Below, one piece after another: positions 1-8,531 of a stretch of DNA of 64,000 nt. This DNA is from Rhizobium grahamii (GTDB taxonomy: Bacteria; Pseudomonadota; Alphaproteobacteria; Rhizobiales; Rhizobiaceae): NCBI RefSeq assembly GCF_009498215.1, contig NZ_CP043498.1:744001-808000 (forward strand). Reading direction: 5' to 3'. Every line of letters begins with the position of its first letter. The first letter of the stretch is position 1. The translations under genes and the position numbers were made by a program. Below the pieces are notes generated by a model that was given only the letters and a program-made list of their open reading frames with translations, had not been told where the DNA came from and did no database searches.

Positions 1-522
1 CGCCTTGGTCTGCGCCGTCACCGCCGGATCGGGCTTGAATTCGGGCTGCTGCTGTGAAAGCGAGCCGAACAGCACGTCGACCAGTCGGTCGATAAGCTCA
101 GGGCCGTAGCCGATCATCACGCCGACGACGATGACGGCGATCGTGACGAGGCCGCAGAGGTGCAGCAGGATATCCGAAAGCGGATACCACGCCATCAGAT
201 GGTCGGGACCGCCGAGTTCGGAGGCGGGACGGGCAAGATTTGCAAGGTGGCTGAGCCAACCTGCCGGCAGCAGCGTGACCAGCGTCATCATCAGCGCGAA
301 GGTCGGCGAGATGGCGATCGCGCCGAGTGCAGCGGCGGTAACGACGGCAGCGATTGCCGCCATGTTGCCCCAGCCGAGGCCGACGAGAAGAATGGGAAGG
401 GCCGAAGCGGCGTAGAGAACCGCACTGAACGACGGCTGCAGGCTTGCGCCGAGCACCAGAAGTGCGGCGGTCAATCCGGCGAGTGCGCCGATGCCCAGCG
501 TTTTTTTGTCCAGTTTGTTCAC
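1..522 (-). CDS. DUF2232 family integral membrane protein (3' end beyond the window)
   Basis: The first 174 codons of a very hydrophobic protein read from a GTG at 522; an in-frame TGA lies six codons upstream, so this is the first possible start, and an AGGA sits about 9 nt before it. At least four membrane segments are visible: residues about 12-28, 34-50, 55-88 and a stretch near residue 125 rich in Val and Ile. The frame runs open off the left edge. Rhizobial genomes carry a DUF2232 membrane protein directly after rpsF-rpsR and before rplI, and this position and hydropathy match. Its biochemical role is unknown; YybS-like proteins in other phyla occupy the same ribosomal context. The family call rests on position plus composition, not on a motif. 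Confidence 0.75.
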   Translation of the reverse strand, partial: MNKLDKKTLGIGALAGLTAALLVLGASLQPSFSAVLYAASALPILLVGLGWGNMAAIAAVVTAAALGAIAISPTFALMMTLVTLLPAGWLSHLANLARPASELGGPDHLMAWYPLSDILLHLCGLVTIAVIVVGVMIGYGPELIDRLVDVLFGSLSQQQPEFKPDPAVTAQTKA

Positions 523-632
523 GGTCGCTGTCCTGCTTCATCAAGCAGTTAGAGGGTTTTTCCGAATCGGTTTCAGAAAGACCTCAACATGGGTTTTAAG
601 AGTTCCGATCCGCGCCCATCGCGAAAGGGAGA

Positions 633-656
633 AGGGAAGGCATTGCTGCCTTCCCT
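633..656 (-). terminator. Perfect 9-10 bp hairpin between rpsR and the DUF2232 gene
   Basis: A GGGAAGGCA / TGCCTTCCC inverted repeat with a four-base loop lies 22 nt after the rpsR stop. There is only a weak T-rich tail on the minus strand, so partial termination or protection of the rpsF-rpsR mRNA 3' end is more likely than full termination. Either would lower expression of the membrane protein relative to the ribosomal proteins. Confidence 0.5.
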
Positions 657-677
657 CGATTTGGTCTCGTCAGCTGA

Positions 678-926
678 TTAAGCGACGACGTACGGCAGCA
701 GGCCGAGGAAACGAGCGCGCTTGATCGCCTGAGCGAGTTCGCGCTGCTTCTTCTGCGAAACAGCCGTGATACGGGAAGGAACGATCTTGCCGCGCTCGGA
801 AATGTAGCGCTGCAGGAGACGAACGTCCTTGTAGTCGATACGCGGAGCGTTTGCGCCGGAGAACGGGCAAGTCTTGCGACGACGGTGGAACGGGCGACGT
901 ACCGGTGCGGAGGAAGATTCAGACAT
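678..926 (-). CDS. rpsR: 30S ribosomal protein S18
   Basis: An 82-residue basic protein with the S18 core: RRKxCPF followed by a Tyr-Lys-Asp segment (about residues 16-34) and the C-terminal block IVPSRITA...[14 protein letters not shown] (about 48-78). S18 binds the platform of the 30S subunit together with S6 and contacts 16S rRNA. The length is normal for alphaproteobacteria. It lies 12 nt after rpsF in the same direction, so the two are surely cotranscribed, consistent with S6 and S18 forming a heterodimer. Cys19 in the CPF motif is retained. Confidence 0.98.
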   Translation of the reverse strand: MSESSSAPVRRPFHRRRKTCPFSGANAPRIDYKDVRLLQRYISERGKIVPSRITAVSQKKQRELAQAIKRARFLGLLPYVVA

Positions 927-938
927 TCTCAGTTCTCC

Positions 939-1397
939 TTATGCACGGTCTTCGCGCGGAGCGCGATCAGGGCGCGGGCCACGCTGGAAGTCGCCGTCAC
1001 GGCGCGGCGGACGGTCGCCGAACTCGCGGCGCGGGCCACGGTCGCCGCCTTCACGCGGGCCGCGGTCGTCGCGGTCGCGCTTCTGCATCATGGCAGACGG
1101 GCCTTCTTCGTGAGCTTCAACAGCGATCGTCATGTAGCGCAGGACGTCTTCGCTGATGCGCATCTGACGTTCCATTTCCTGCACGGCAGCAGCCGGAGCG
1201 TCGATGTCGACGAGAACGTAGTGAGCCTTGCGGTTCTTCTTGATGCGGTAGGTCAGGGACTTGAGGCCCCAGTTCTCTACGCGCCCGACCTTGCCGCCGT
1301 TAGCTTCGATAACACCCTTGTACTGTTCTACGAGGGCATCGACCTGCTGAGCGGAAATATCCTGTCGGGCAAGGAATACATGTTCATAAAGAGCCAT
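939..1397 (-). CDS. rpsF: 30S ribosomal protein S6 with Arg/Gly/Asp-rich tail
   Basis: A 152-residue S6. The start at 1397 gives the canonical MALYEHVF N terminus; an in-frame codon ten residues earlier has no family support. The ferredoxin-like core occupies about residues 1-95, with the conserved [13 protein letters not shown] segment near residues 44-56. S6 pairs with S18 on the 30S platform. The last roughly 45 residues are a low-complexity tail of repeated [16 protein letters not shown]-type units, a tail seen in alphaproteobacterial S6 and absent from the 135-residue E. coli mature form in this composition. It is the first gene of the rpsF-rpsR operon and has a promoter about 220 nt upstream. 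Confidence 0.98.
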   Translation of the reverse strand: MALYEHVFLARQDISAQQVDALVEQYKGVIEANGGKVGRVENWGLKSLTYRIKKNRKAHYVLVDIDAPAAAVQEMERQMRISEDVLRYMTIAVEAHEEGPSAMMQKRDRDDRGPREGGDRGPRREFGDRPPRRDGDFQRGPRPDRAPREDRA

Positions 1398-1527
1398 GAC
1401 AGCTTTGCCTTTCTTGCGTTTATTCAACCCGATATTCGGCGGCTAAGCCTCAACGACTGCTCCTGATTGGGTAAACCCAGGCAAGAAAAGCGTTCCGAGA
1501 CGGTCGAGAGCGGAGACACGGGAGGCT

Positions 1528-1543
1528 GGAACGCTTCCGTTCC
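1528..1543 (-). other. Hairpin in the rpsF leader
   Basis: GGAACG and CGTTCC flank a four-base loop in the long (about 220 nt) untranslated leader of rpsF. Leaders of rpsF in many bacteria carry a structure bound by the S6:S18 dimer for feedback control. The hairpin is perfect, but I cannot show that it contains the conserved S6:S18 recognition bulge. Confidence 0.3.
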
Positions 1544-1616
1544 GAACGATTTCCCGTGGGAAACCGGCCCTCCGTTCAGCCACCAGCCAGAAGACCGGGT
1601 TTTGCGAACAGGGCGG

Positions 1617-1644
1617 CTTATACGGATTTTTGGCGGAAACGCAA
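1617..1644 (-). promoter_or_regulatory. Candidate sigma-70 promoter of rpsF-rpsR
   Basis: On the minus strand TTGCGT (-35, 1644-1639) and TATAAG (-10, 1622-1617) are separated by 16 nt, with an A-rich spacer. It lies in the only intergenic stretch upstream of rpsF, immediately after the convergently irrelevant end of the upstream minus-strand cyclase gene. This predicts a leader of roughly 210 nt. Confidence 0.55.
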
Positions 1645-1651
1645 GGGACAG

Positions 1652-3427
1652 TCAGCAATGTTCTCGCTGCGAGTTCAACGAAGGCAGCCCCGCCTTGCGC
1701 AGGCCGTCGACGAAATGGTCGTAATGCGCAGGCGCGACGTAGGGCGTCAGGATCTTCCAGTAATGCTCGAGATCGGCCGGAACGTTCGCCAGTATCTCCG
1801 GTATCAGGCGCCGTGCTTCGTCATGCCGATCGAGCTGCCCGAGGCTTGCAAGCAGCACGACGCGGTTGAAGTAGGCGCGGCGCAGGGGCAGGCCGCGTTC
1901 GGAATAGTGGATCGCTTCCTCGTAGTTGCCGAGGTGATAGTGGGATAGCGCCAGCCGGTCGAGGATCAGATAGGTCAGCGGATCGTGCGGGCTGAGCCGC
2001 AGGGCCATGTGAAGCGGGTCATAGGCTTCCGCGAAATGGCCGGTGAAGATGCGCGCCCATCCCAATGCCATGTGGGCAAGGGCGAAGTTCGGATTGGTGT
2101 CGATCGCCTGTTGCGCTTCCTCGACGGCCGCCGGCGCATTTTGCCCGACGAAATGGCCAAGGCACATCGCGTAGTGAGAGTAGGGGTCGCGTGGGTCGAG
2201 CGCCACCGAGCGCTCGGCGGCGGCCCGAAGCTCGGTGCTGTCCCTGTCGACGTCGTCGCTGAAGCCGTGGAAGCAACGCGCGTAAAGGGAGCGGGCCAGC
2301 ATCATATGCGCACGGGCGAGATCCGGGGCGAGTTCGATTGCGCGGCGATGCCAGGCAATGGCTTCGATGAAATGCTCGGCCGTGTCCTGAGCGTTGTGCA
2401 GCCACGTCCCGCGCATGTGGCTCTCGTAGGCGTCGAGATTGTCGGTGGTCCGCAGCAGCGCGCGGCGGCTCTCGCCGATGAGGATTTCCGGTTCGATGGC
2501 ACCGACGACGTTCTGGGTAAGCTCGTCCTGGATCGCGAAGATATCGGCGATCTCGCGGTCGTAGCGTTGCGCCCAGAGGTGGACGCCGCTCTCCGCCTCG
2601 ATGAGCTGGCCGGTAACGCGGACCCGCGACCCGGCACGGCGCACGCTGCCTTCGACGAGATAGCGGACGCCGAGATCGCGCCCGATCTGCTTCACATCGA
2701 CAGCTCGGCCCTTGTAGGCAAAGGACGAATTCTGGGCGATAACGAAGAACCATCGATAAAGCGACAGGGCGGTGATGATGTCCTCGGTCAGTCCGTCGGC
2801 GAAGAATTCCTGCTCCGGGTCGTCCGACATGTTGACGAAAGGCAGAACCGCAATCGAGGGCTTGTCCGGCAGCCGGAGCGGGCCGGCGAGCACGCCGGTC
2901 TCCAGCGGGTCCTCTCCACCCCAATGCACGCGATGAACGGATACCGGCCGCGGAATGTTTTTCAGGGTGCGGTCGCCCATCGGGATCAGGGGGAAATCCA
3001 GCTTCCCTTCGATATGCTCGCGCAGCGCGCCGGAGATGCAGATACCGGAGGGTAGCGCCACTTCCTGCAGCCGCGCCGCGACATTGACGCCATCGCCGAG
3101 CAGGTTGTCTCCCGATACGACGACATCGCCGAGATTGAGACCGAGGCGAAACTCCATGCGCCGGTCGGGCGGCAGGTCCGCATTGCGCCGGTTGAGCGCA
3201 CGCTGGATGGCGACTGCGGCGCGAACGCCCTGCACGGCGCTTGGAAATTCGGCAACGACGCTATCCCCGGCACTGCCGAAAATCCGGCCGCCATGTTCGT
3301 TGACAAGATCGCTGATCGTGGCGCCGTAGACGCTCAATGTCGCAAGCGCATCTTCCTCGTTGGCTGCAACAAGGCGGCTGTAGCCGGCAACGTCGCCGGC
3401 AAGGATGACTGCGAGCTTTCGTTCCAC
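1652..3427 (-). CDS. Class III adenylate/guanylate cyclase-domain protein with TolB-like and TPR regions
   Basis: A 591-residue soluble protein starting at GTG 3427 with AGGAG 11 nt upstream. Residues 1-165 form a class III nucleotidyl cyclase domain: metal Asp12 (LAGDVAGYS) and Asp55 (GSAGDS), and the transition-state pair Asn115 and Arg119 in GDGVNVAARL. The position that normally carries the purine-selecting Lys (GRIVKTTGDG in classical members) is Gly51, so substrate preference cannot be assumed to be ATP. Residues about 190-310 resemble the TolB-like FADGLTEDI...AYKGRAVDVKQIGRDLGVRYLVEGSVRR module, and residues about 340-560 contain TPR-like helices. This architecture is multiplied in rhizobia. 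No signal peptide or membrane segment is seen. It stands alone between rpsF and the aldo/keto reductase gene. Confidence 0.88.
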   Translation of the reverse strand: MERKLAVILAGDVAGYSRLVAANEEDALATLSVYGATISDLVNEHGGRIFGSAGDSVVAEFPSAVQGVRAAVAIQRALNRRNADLPPDRRMEFRLGLNLGDVVVSGDNLLGDGVNVAARLQEVALPSGICISGALREHIEGKLDFPLIPMGDRTLKNIPRPVSVHRVHWGGEDPLETGVLAGPLRLPDKPSIAVLPFVNMSDDPEQEFFADGLTEDIITALSLYRWFFVIAQNSSFAYKGRAVDVKQIGRDLGVRYLVEGSVRRAGSRVRVTGQLIEAESGVHLWAQRYDREIADIFAIQDELTQNVVGAIEPEILIGESRRALLRTTDNLDAYESHMRGTWLHNAQDTAEHFIEAIAWHRRAIELAPDLARAHMMLARSLYARCFHGFSDDVDRDSTELRAAAERSVALDPRDPYSHYAMCLGHFVGQNAPAAVEEAQQAIDTNPNFALAHMALGWARIFTGHFAEAYDPLHMALRLSPHDPLTYLILDRLALSHYHLGNYEEAIHYSERGLPLRRAYFNRVVLLASLGQLDRHDEARRLIPEILANVPADLEHYWKILTPYVAPAHYDHFVDGLRKAGLPSLNSQREHC

Positions 3428-3571
3428 GGGACAATGCTCCTGCGGCGCTGCCAGAGCTCCGTAAACCTAGCTGAAATGCCCCGAGCCGAGAAGCAAAATC
3501 GCTTTGCCGGCGGTCATCCGGGCAAGCGAGCGGAGGAAGGACCCGGCCGTACGTCGGCCGGGTCGATAGCG

Positions 3572-4615
3572 TTAGATCGACATCGGATACTGGCGGTGAA
3601 CGGCCTCGATCTCCGTCATCACCTCATGCGAGAGCTTCAGGCTGATCGCGCCGATGTCCGTTTCAAGCTGCTTCATCGTCGTTGCGCCGATGATAACCGA
3701 TGCCATGAAGCGGCGTGTCAGGCAGAAGGCGAGCGCCATCGCCGACGGGTCGAGGCCGTGGCGTGCCGCGATCTCGAGATAGGCCTTGGTCGGAGCCTCC
3801 TGCAGAGGCTGCAGGCGTCCGCCAAGATCACTGTTGATCGAGCCGCGCGAGCCCTCCGGTTTGGCGCCTCCGACATATTTGCCGCTGAGGATGCCGCCGG
3901 CGAGCGGCGAGTAGGCGAGCAGGCCGACATCCTCGTGATGCGACAGCTCCGCAAGATCGAGATCATAGTGCCTGTAGAGCAGATTGTACTCGTTCTGGAT
4001 GGTCGCGACGCGTGGCAGCCCGAGCGTCTCGGAAAGCGTGAGATACTTCTGCGTGCCCCAGGTCGTCTCGTTGGAGAGGCCGATCGCCCGCACCTTGCCC
4101 TCCTTCACCAGTTCTCCCATGGTTTCGAGGATCTCGGTGATGTTGGCGACGGCCTTGGCACGGTCCTGCTTGAAGGGATCGTAGTGCCAGTTCTGGCGGA
4201 AGTGGAAATGGCCGCGGCTTGGCCAGTGGATCTGGTAGAGGTCGACATAGTCGGTCTTCAGCCGCTTCAGGCTTGTTTCAATCGCGAGGCGGATGTTCTT
4301 GGCATCGGCGCCGTCACCACCGCGGAGATAGGAGCGACCGGGGCCTGCGACTTTCGTGGCGAGCACGATGTCCTTGCGCTTGCCGGTCTTCTGGAACCAG
4401 CTGCCGATATAGTCTTCCGTCAACCCCTGCGTCTCCGCCGAAACCGGCGTGGTCGGATAGAGCTCGGCCGTATCGAAGAAGTTGACGCCTTTCTCGACGG
4501 AATAATCCATCTGCTCATGCGCGTCAGCCTCGGTGTTCTGCGTGCCCCAGGTCATGGTGCCCAGGCAGATTTCGGACACGGAAATATCCGTGCGGCCAAG
4601 TTTCTTGTATTTCAT
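3572..4615 (-). CDS. tas: Tas-like NADP(H)-dependent aldo/keto reductase
   Basis: A 347-residue (beta/alpha)8 aldo/keto reductase. The start at ATG 4615 gives MKYKKLGRTDISVSEICLGTM, the usual family beginning, with AAGG 9 nt upstream; the frame stays open further upstream but that extension is unconserved. The catalytic tetrad is intact: Asp48, Tyr53, Lys88 and His130 (in QIHWP). The segments GTMTWGTQNTEADAH, ETQGLTE and SNETTWG closely match E. coli Tas. The physiological substrate of Tas is unknown; it was isolated as a suppressor of tyrosine auxotrophy. The gene is single, minus strand, and divergent from fabD across a 208-nt spacer. Confidence 0.9.
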   Translation of the reverse strand: MKYKKLGRTDISVSEICLGTMTWGTQNTEADAHEQMDYSVEKGVNFFDTAELYPTTPVSAETQGLTEDYIGSWFQKTGKRKDIVLATKVAGPGRSYLRGGDGADAKNIRLAIETSLKRLKTDYVDLYQIHWPSRGHFHFRQNWHYDPFKQDRAKAVANITEILETMGELVKEGKVRAIGLSNETTWGTQKYLTLSETLGLPRVATIQNEYNLLYRHYDLDLAELSHHEDVGLLAYSPLAGGILSGKYVGGAKPEGSRGSINSDLGGRLQPLQEAPTKAYLEIAARHGLDPSAMALAFCLTRRFMASVIIGATTMKQLETDIGAISLKLSHEVMTEIEAVHRQYPMSI

Positions 4616-4823
4616 CTGAAAGCCTTGAAGGTGATCTGGAAAAGGATTGGTCTGAAAAGACGGAGCAAATCTAGACCGGAATCGAGCGAGCGCAAGAGGC
4701 AAAACCAGCCTTTCTCGCAGCCGCAAAAGCCTTGGAACGCGGGGCTCCGCCACTTGACTCTGCAGGAAAGAATGTCAATTGGAGGCGAAATAACCAGAGG
4801 TCCATTTAAAAAAGGACATAGGA

Positions 4824-5768
4824 ATGAGCATCGCTTTTACATTTCCGGGACAGGGCAGCCAGGCTGTCGGCATGGGCAAGGATCTTGCCGAGAACTACGC
4901 CGAGGCGCGCGCTGTCTTCCAAGAAGTCGACGACGCTCTGGGCGAAAAGCTTTCTGAGACCATGTTCAATGGTCCGGAAGACAAGCTGACCCTGACGGCC
5001 AACGCGCAGCCGGCCCTGATGGCGGTCTCGATGGCGGTCATCCGCGTCCTCGAAGCCAAGGGCGTCGACCTCAAGGCGAAGGTCTCCTATGTCGCTGGCC
5101 ATTCGCTCGGCGAATATTCCGCACTCTGCGCCGCCGGTACCTTCTCGCTCGCCGACACCGCGCGACTGCTGCGCATTCGCGGCAATGCCATGCAGGCTGC
5201 CGTGCCGGTTGGCGTTGGCGCCATGGCTGCGATCATCGGCCTCGAGCACGCAGATGTCGTCGCTGTCTGCGAGGAAGCCTCTGCCGTCGGATCCTGCCAG
5301 ATCGCCAACGACAACGGTGGTGGCCAGATCGTCATATCAGGCGAGAAGGCAGCCGTCGAAAAGGGCGCCGCGATCGCGACCGAAAAGGGTGCCAAGCGCG
5401 CGATCCTTCTACCGGTCTCCGCTCCCTTCCACTCGTCCCTGATGGCTCCCGCCGCGGAAGCGATGCGCGAAGCGCTGGCGGCTGTGAAGAAGTCCAACCC
5501 GGTCGTGCCTGTCATCGCCAACGTGCGTGCGGCACCCGTGACCGACGCCGACGAGATCGCAAAGCTGCTCGTGGAACAGGTGACGGGCCAGGTTCGCTGG
5601 CGCGAAACGGTAGAGTGGTTTGCCGCCAACGGTGCAACGACGCTCTACGAGATCGGCTCCGGCAAGGTCCTGACCGGTCTCGCGCGCCGTATCGACAAGA
5701 CTGTGAACGGTATTGCCGTCAACACGCCTGCCGACATCGATGCGGCCGTCGCCGCCCTGATGGCCTGA
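4824..5768 (+). CDS. fabD: Malonyl-CoA:ACP transacylase
   Basis: A 314-residue FabD that moves malonyl groups from CoA to acyl carrier protein, the entry step of type II fatty acid synthesis. Seen directly: the PGQGSQ loop at residues 8-13, the nucleophile Ser94 in GHSLGEYS, the general base His203 in PFHS, and the late GxGxVLTGL segment. The start has AAGGA seven nt upstream. It begins the run fabD-fabG-acpP-fabF on the plus strand, the standard rhizobial order, and fabG follows after 29 nt. Confidence 0.97.
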   Translation: MSIAFTFPGQGSQAVGMGKDLAENYAEARAVFQEVDDALGEKLSETMFNGPEDKLTLTANAQPALMAVSMAVIRVLEAKGVDLKAKVSYVAGHSLGEYSALCAAGTFSLADTARLLRIRGNAMQAAVPVGVGAMAAIIGLEHADVVAVCEEASAVGSCQIANDNGGGQIVISGEKAAVEKGAAIATEKGAKRAILLPVSAPFHSSLMAPAAEAMREALAAVKKSNPVVPVIANVRAAPVTDADEIAKLLVEQVTGQVRWRETVEWFAANGATTLYEIGSGKVLTGLARRIDKTVNGIAVNTPADIDAAVAALMA

Positions 5769-5797
5769 TAGATTTAACGATTACAAGGAACACCTCC

Positions 5798-6535
5798 ATG
5801 CTCGATCTTTCCGGCCGCAAGGCTCTGGTCACCGGCGCTTCTGGCGGCATTGGTGAAGAAATCGCCCGCCTCCTGCACAAGCAGGGCGCCATCGTCGGCC
5901 TGCACGGCACCCGCGTCGAGAAGCTCGAGGCGCTGGCAAATGACCTCGGCGATCGCGTCAAGATCTTCCCGGCAAACCTTGCCGACCGCGACGAAGTCAA
6001 GGCGCTCGGCGTCAAGGCCGAAGCCGACCTCGAAGGCGTCGACATCCTCGTCAACAACGCCGGCATCACCAAGGACGGCCTCTTTGTTCGCATGAGCGAC
6101 GAGGACTGGGATAACGTCATCGAAGTGAACCTGACGGCGATGTTCCGCCTGACGCGCGAACTGACGCACCCGATGATGCGCCGCCGTTATGGCCGCATCA
6201 TCAATATCACCTCGGTCGTCGGCGTTACCGGAAATCCCGGCCAGGCGAACTACTGCGCCTCCAAGGCAGGCATGATCGGCTTCACCAAGTCGCTGGCCCA
6301 GGAGATCGCGACCCGCAACGTCACTGTCAACTGCGTGGCACCTGGCTTCATCGAAAGCGCCATGACCGGCAAGCTGAACGACAAGCAGAAGGAAGCGATC
6401 ATGGGAGCGATCCCGATGAAGCGCATGGGCACGGGCGCTGAAGTCGCCTCCGCGGTCGCCTATCTCGCTTCGTCGGAAGCCTCTTATATGACGGGCCAGA
6501 CACTGCACGTAAACGGCGGCATGGCCATGATCTGA
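5798..6535 (+). CDS. fabG: 3-oxoacyl-ACP reductase
   Basis: A 245-residue classical SDR. The start is ATG 5798, with AAGGA 8 nt upstream and the conserved MLDLSGRKALVTG beginning. The NADPH-binding TGASGGIG motif is at residues 12-19, NNAG at 86-89, and the catalytic tetrad is Asn111, Ser139, Tyr152 and Lys156. The C terminus ...LHVNGGMAMI is typical of FabG. It reduces beta-ketoacyl-ACP in the elongation cycle. It lies 29 nt after fabD; a 290-nt spacer separates it from acpP, so acpP probably has its own promoter. Confidence 0.97.
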   Translation: MLDLSGRKALVTGASGGIGEEIARLLHKQGAIVGLHGTRVEKLEALANDLGDRVKIFPANLADRDEVKALGVKAEADLEGVDILVNNAGITKDGLFVRMSDEDWDNVIEVNLTAMFRLTRELTHPMMRRRYGRIINITSVVGVTGNPGQANYCASKAGMIGFTKSLAQEIATRNVTVNCVAPGFIESAMTGKLNDKQKEAIMGAIPMKRMGTGAEVASAVAYLASSEASYMTGQTLHVNGGMAMI

Positions 6536-6825
6536 AACGGGAAACTGCCTCTTGGGGCGGTTTTCCCCGCAATAGCATGTTGACCAACCCGATGGGGTTG
6601 ATTTTCTGGCTTTGCGGCAGACTTAAACCGTGTTAAGCGGGCCATTGACTGTGAACAGTCTCCCGAGAAAGAAGACGGACCGGCGGGCTTTTGTGCAAGC
6701 CTGGGACATTTCTGGTAGCCGGGTTGAAAGAGTTTGCCGAAGGTGGCCTTAGGGCGCCGCAGGCTGAAACAGGGTAGAGTGCCATAAAGGCATTCTGATC
6801 AGGATATAAGGTCGAGGAAACCGAC
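6536..6825 (+). promoter_or_regulatory. fabG-acpP intergenic region with a small palindrome
   Basis: This 290-nt stretch has no credible gene. It holds a GGGG/CCCC-stem hairpin just after fabG (near 6553-6567), and an inverted repeat GACTGT-GA-ACAGTC at 6647-6660 that overlaps a TTGACT -35-like hexamer. A dedicated promoter for the very abundant ACP is expected here. I cannot assign a -10 element with confidence. Confidence 0.35.
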
Positions 6826-7062
6826 ATGAGCGATATCGCAGAACGCGTAAAGAAAATTGTTATTGATCATCTTGGCGTCGACGCCGACAAGGTTGTCGAA
6901 GGCGCAAGCTTCATCGACGATCTGGGCGCTGACTCGCTCGACACCGTCGAACTGGTCATGGCGTTCGAAGAAGAATTCGGCGTTGAAATTCCTGATGACG
7001 CTGCAGACTCGATCCTGACGGTCGGCGATGCTGTAAAGTTTATCGAAAAGGCTCAGGCTTAA
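6826..7062 (+). CDS. acpP: Acyl carrier protein
   Basis: A 78-residue acidic protein, the phosphopantetheine-carrying partner of the Fab enzymes. The attachment site is Ser37 in [18 protein letters not shown], and the helix II acidic surface recognised by Fab enzymes is intact. GAGGAA precedes ATG 6826 by 6-7 nt. The length is standard. This is the housekeeping AcpP rather than a NodF- or AcpXL-type carrier, judged from its place between fabG and fabF and its near-consensus sequence. Confidence 0.98.
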   Translation: MSDIAERVKKIVIDHLGVDADKVVEGASFIDDLGADSLDTVELVMAFEEEFGVEIPDDAADSILTVGDAVKFIEKAQA

Positions 7063-7080
7063 TCCTGAGCGTTTGAGAAA

Positions 7081-7107
7081 GGGCGGACCCGGAGTCCGCC
7101 CTTTTTA
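7081..7107 (+). terminator. Rho-independent terminator between acpP and fabF
   Basis: GGGCGGAC and GTCCGCCC form an 8-bp stem with a short C-CGGA loop, followed directly by TTTTTA. It begins 18 nt after the acpP stop and ends 40-50 nt before fabF. Partial read-through would let acpP be made in large excess over fabF. Confidence 0.88.
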
Positions 7108-7155
7108 TTTCTGGCATGGTTCTCCAAGAACATAAAAGGCGGGGGAATGCGGTCG

Positions 7156-8418
7156 ATGAGACGGGTGGTTATAACAGGTACGGGCATGGTATCGCCCCTG
7201 GGATGCGGAACGGAAGTGACGTGGTCCCGATTGCTTGCGGGCCAAAACGGCGCCCGGCTGGTCACTGAGTTCGAAGTCGAAGACCTTCCCGCAAAAATCG
7301 CCTGCCGTATTCCTGTTGGTGACGGTACCAACGGTACCTTCAACGCCGATGACTGGATGGAGCCGAAGGAACAGCGCAAGGTTGATCCTTTCATCATCTA
7401 CGGCATGGCCGCTGCGGATATGGCGCTGAACGATGCGAACTGGCATCCGCAGACGGACGAGGAACAGATCTCGACCGGCGTGCTGATCGGTTCCGGCATC
7501 GGTGGCATCGAGGGCATTGTCGAAGCGGGTTATACGCTCCGCGACAAGGGGCCACGCCGTATTTCTCCCTTCTTCATTCCCGGTCGTCTGATCAATCTCG
7601 TATCCGGCCAGGTGTCCATTCGCCACAAGCTGCGCGGCCCCAACCACTCCGTGGTTACCGCATGCTCGACGGGCGCTCACGCGATCGGCGACGCTGCTCG
7701 TCTGATCGCATTCGGCGACGCCGACGTCATGGTCGCAGGCGGCACGGAATCGCCGGTCAGCCGCATTTCTCTGGCGGGCTTTGCAGCCTGCAAGGCACTC
7801 TCCACCCAGCACAACGACGATCCCACCAAGGCATCGCGTCCGTACGACAAGGACCGTGACGGCTTCGTCATGGGCGAGGGCGCCGGGATTGTCGTTCTCG
7901 AGGAACTGGAGCACGCCAAGGCTCGCGGCGCGAGGATCTATGCCGAAGTCGTCGGCTACGGTCTCTCGGGCGACGCCTACCACATCACCGCTCCGTCGGA
8001 AGATGGCGAGGGCGCCGGCCGCTGCATGGCCGCTGCCCTGAAGCGTGCCGGTCTGACGCCTGCTGATGTCGACTACATCAACGCTCATGGCACATCGACC
8101 ATGGCCGATACGATTGAACTCGGCGCCGTCGAGCGCCTGGTCGGCGATGCGGCGTCGAAGATCTCCATGTCGTCGACGAAGTCCGCGACCGGCCACCTGC
8201 TCGGTGCGGCTGGTGCGATCGAAGCGATCTTCGCGACGCTTGCGATCCGCGACAACATCGCGCCTCCGACGCTCAATCTCGACAATCCCGAGCGCGAAAC
8301 GGCAATCGACCTTGTCCCACACAAGGCACGCCAGCGCGAGATCAATGTTGCGCTGTCGAATTCGTTCGGATTCGGTGGCACGAATGCATCGCTGGTGCTT
8401 CGCCGCTACGTCGGCTGA
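7156..8418 (+). CDS. fabF: 3-oxoacyl-ACP synthase II
   Basis: A 420-residue condensing enzyme. The catalytic triad is Cys170 (VTACSTGAH), His311 (NAHGTST) and His347 (SATGHLLG); the GFGGTNASLV C-terminal motif is present. It elongates acyl chains with malonyl-ACP and is responsible for the temperature-responsive C16:1 to C18:1 step in other bacteria. Two starts compete: ATG 7147 (AAAAGG 7 nt upstream) and ATG 7156 (GGGGGA 9 nt upstream). The second gives the common MRRVVITGTGMVSPLG N terminus and is preferred. It is followed by mltG after 113 nt. Confidence 0.96.
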   Translation: MRRVVITGTGMVSPLGCGTEVTWSRLLAGQNGARLVTEFEVEDLPAKIACRIPVGDGTNGTFNADDWMEPKEQRKVDPFIIYGMAAADMALNDANWHPQTDEEQISTGVLIGSGIGGIEGIVEAGYTLRDKGPRRISPFFIPGRLINLVSGQVSIRHKLRGPNHSVVTACSTGAHAIGDAARLIAFGDADVMVAGGTESPVSRISLAGFAACKALSTQHNDDPTKASRPYDKDRDGFVMGEGAGIVVLEELEHAKARGARIYAEVVGYGLSGDAYHITAPSEDGEGAGRCMAAALKRAGLTPADVDYINAHGTSTMADTIELGAVERLVGDAASKISMSSTKSATGHLLGAAGAIEAIFATLAIRDNIAPPTLNLDNPERETAIDLVPHKARQREINVALSNSFGFGGTNASLVLRRYVG

Positions 8419-8531
8419 TAGACTCGGCGTCCTGACGGCCCTCGGGCAACGCGCAAGGCGGGTTGCCCACCTGTATTTTGCCGCATTGCTTCGCGAGAAG
8501 CGGGATGTAGGCCAAGCTTAGAGGATTGCCG

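Noticed and set aside
3293-4957. A 554-codon plus-strand frame across the cyclase start and the aldo/keto reductase
   Set aside because: It spans two minus-strand genes with intact catalytic residues and the start of fabD in another frame.
6633-6827. A 64-codon minus-strand gene in the fabG-acpP spacer
   Set aside because: Composition is that of noncoding DNA, it overlaps the acpP start, and there is no ribosome site.
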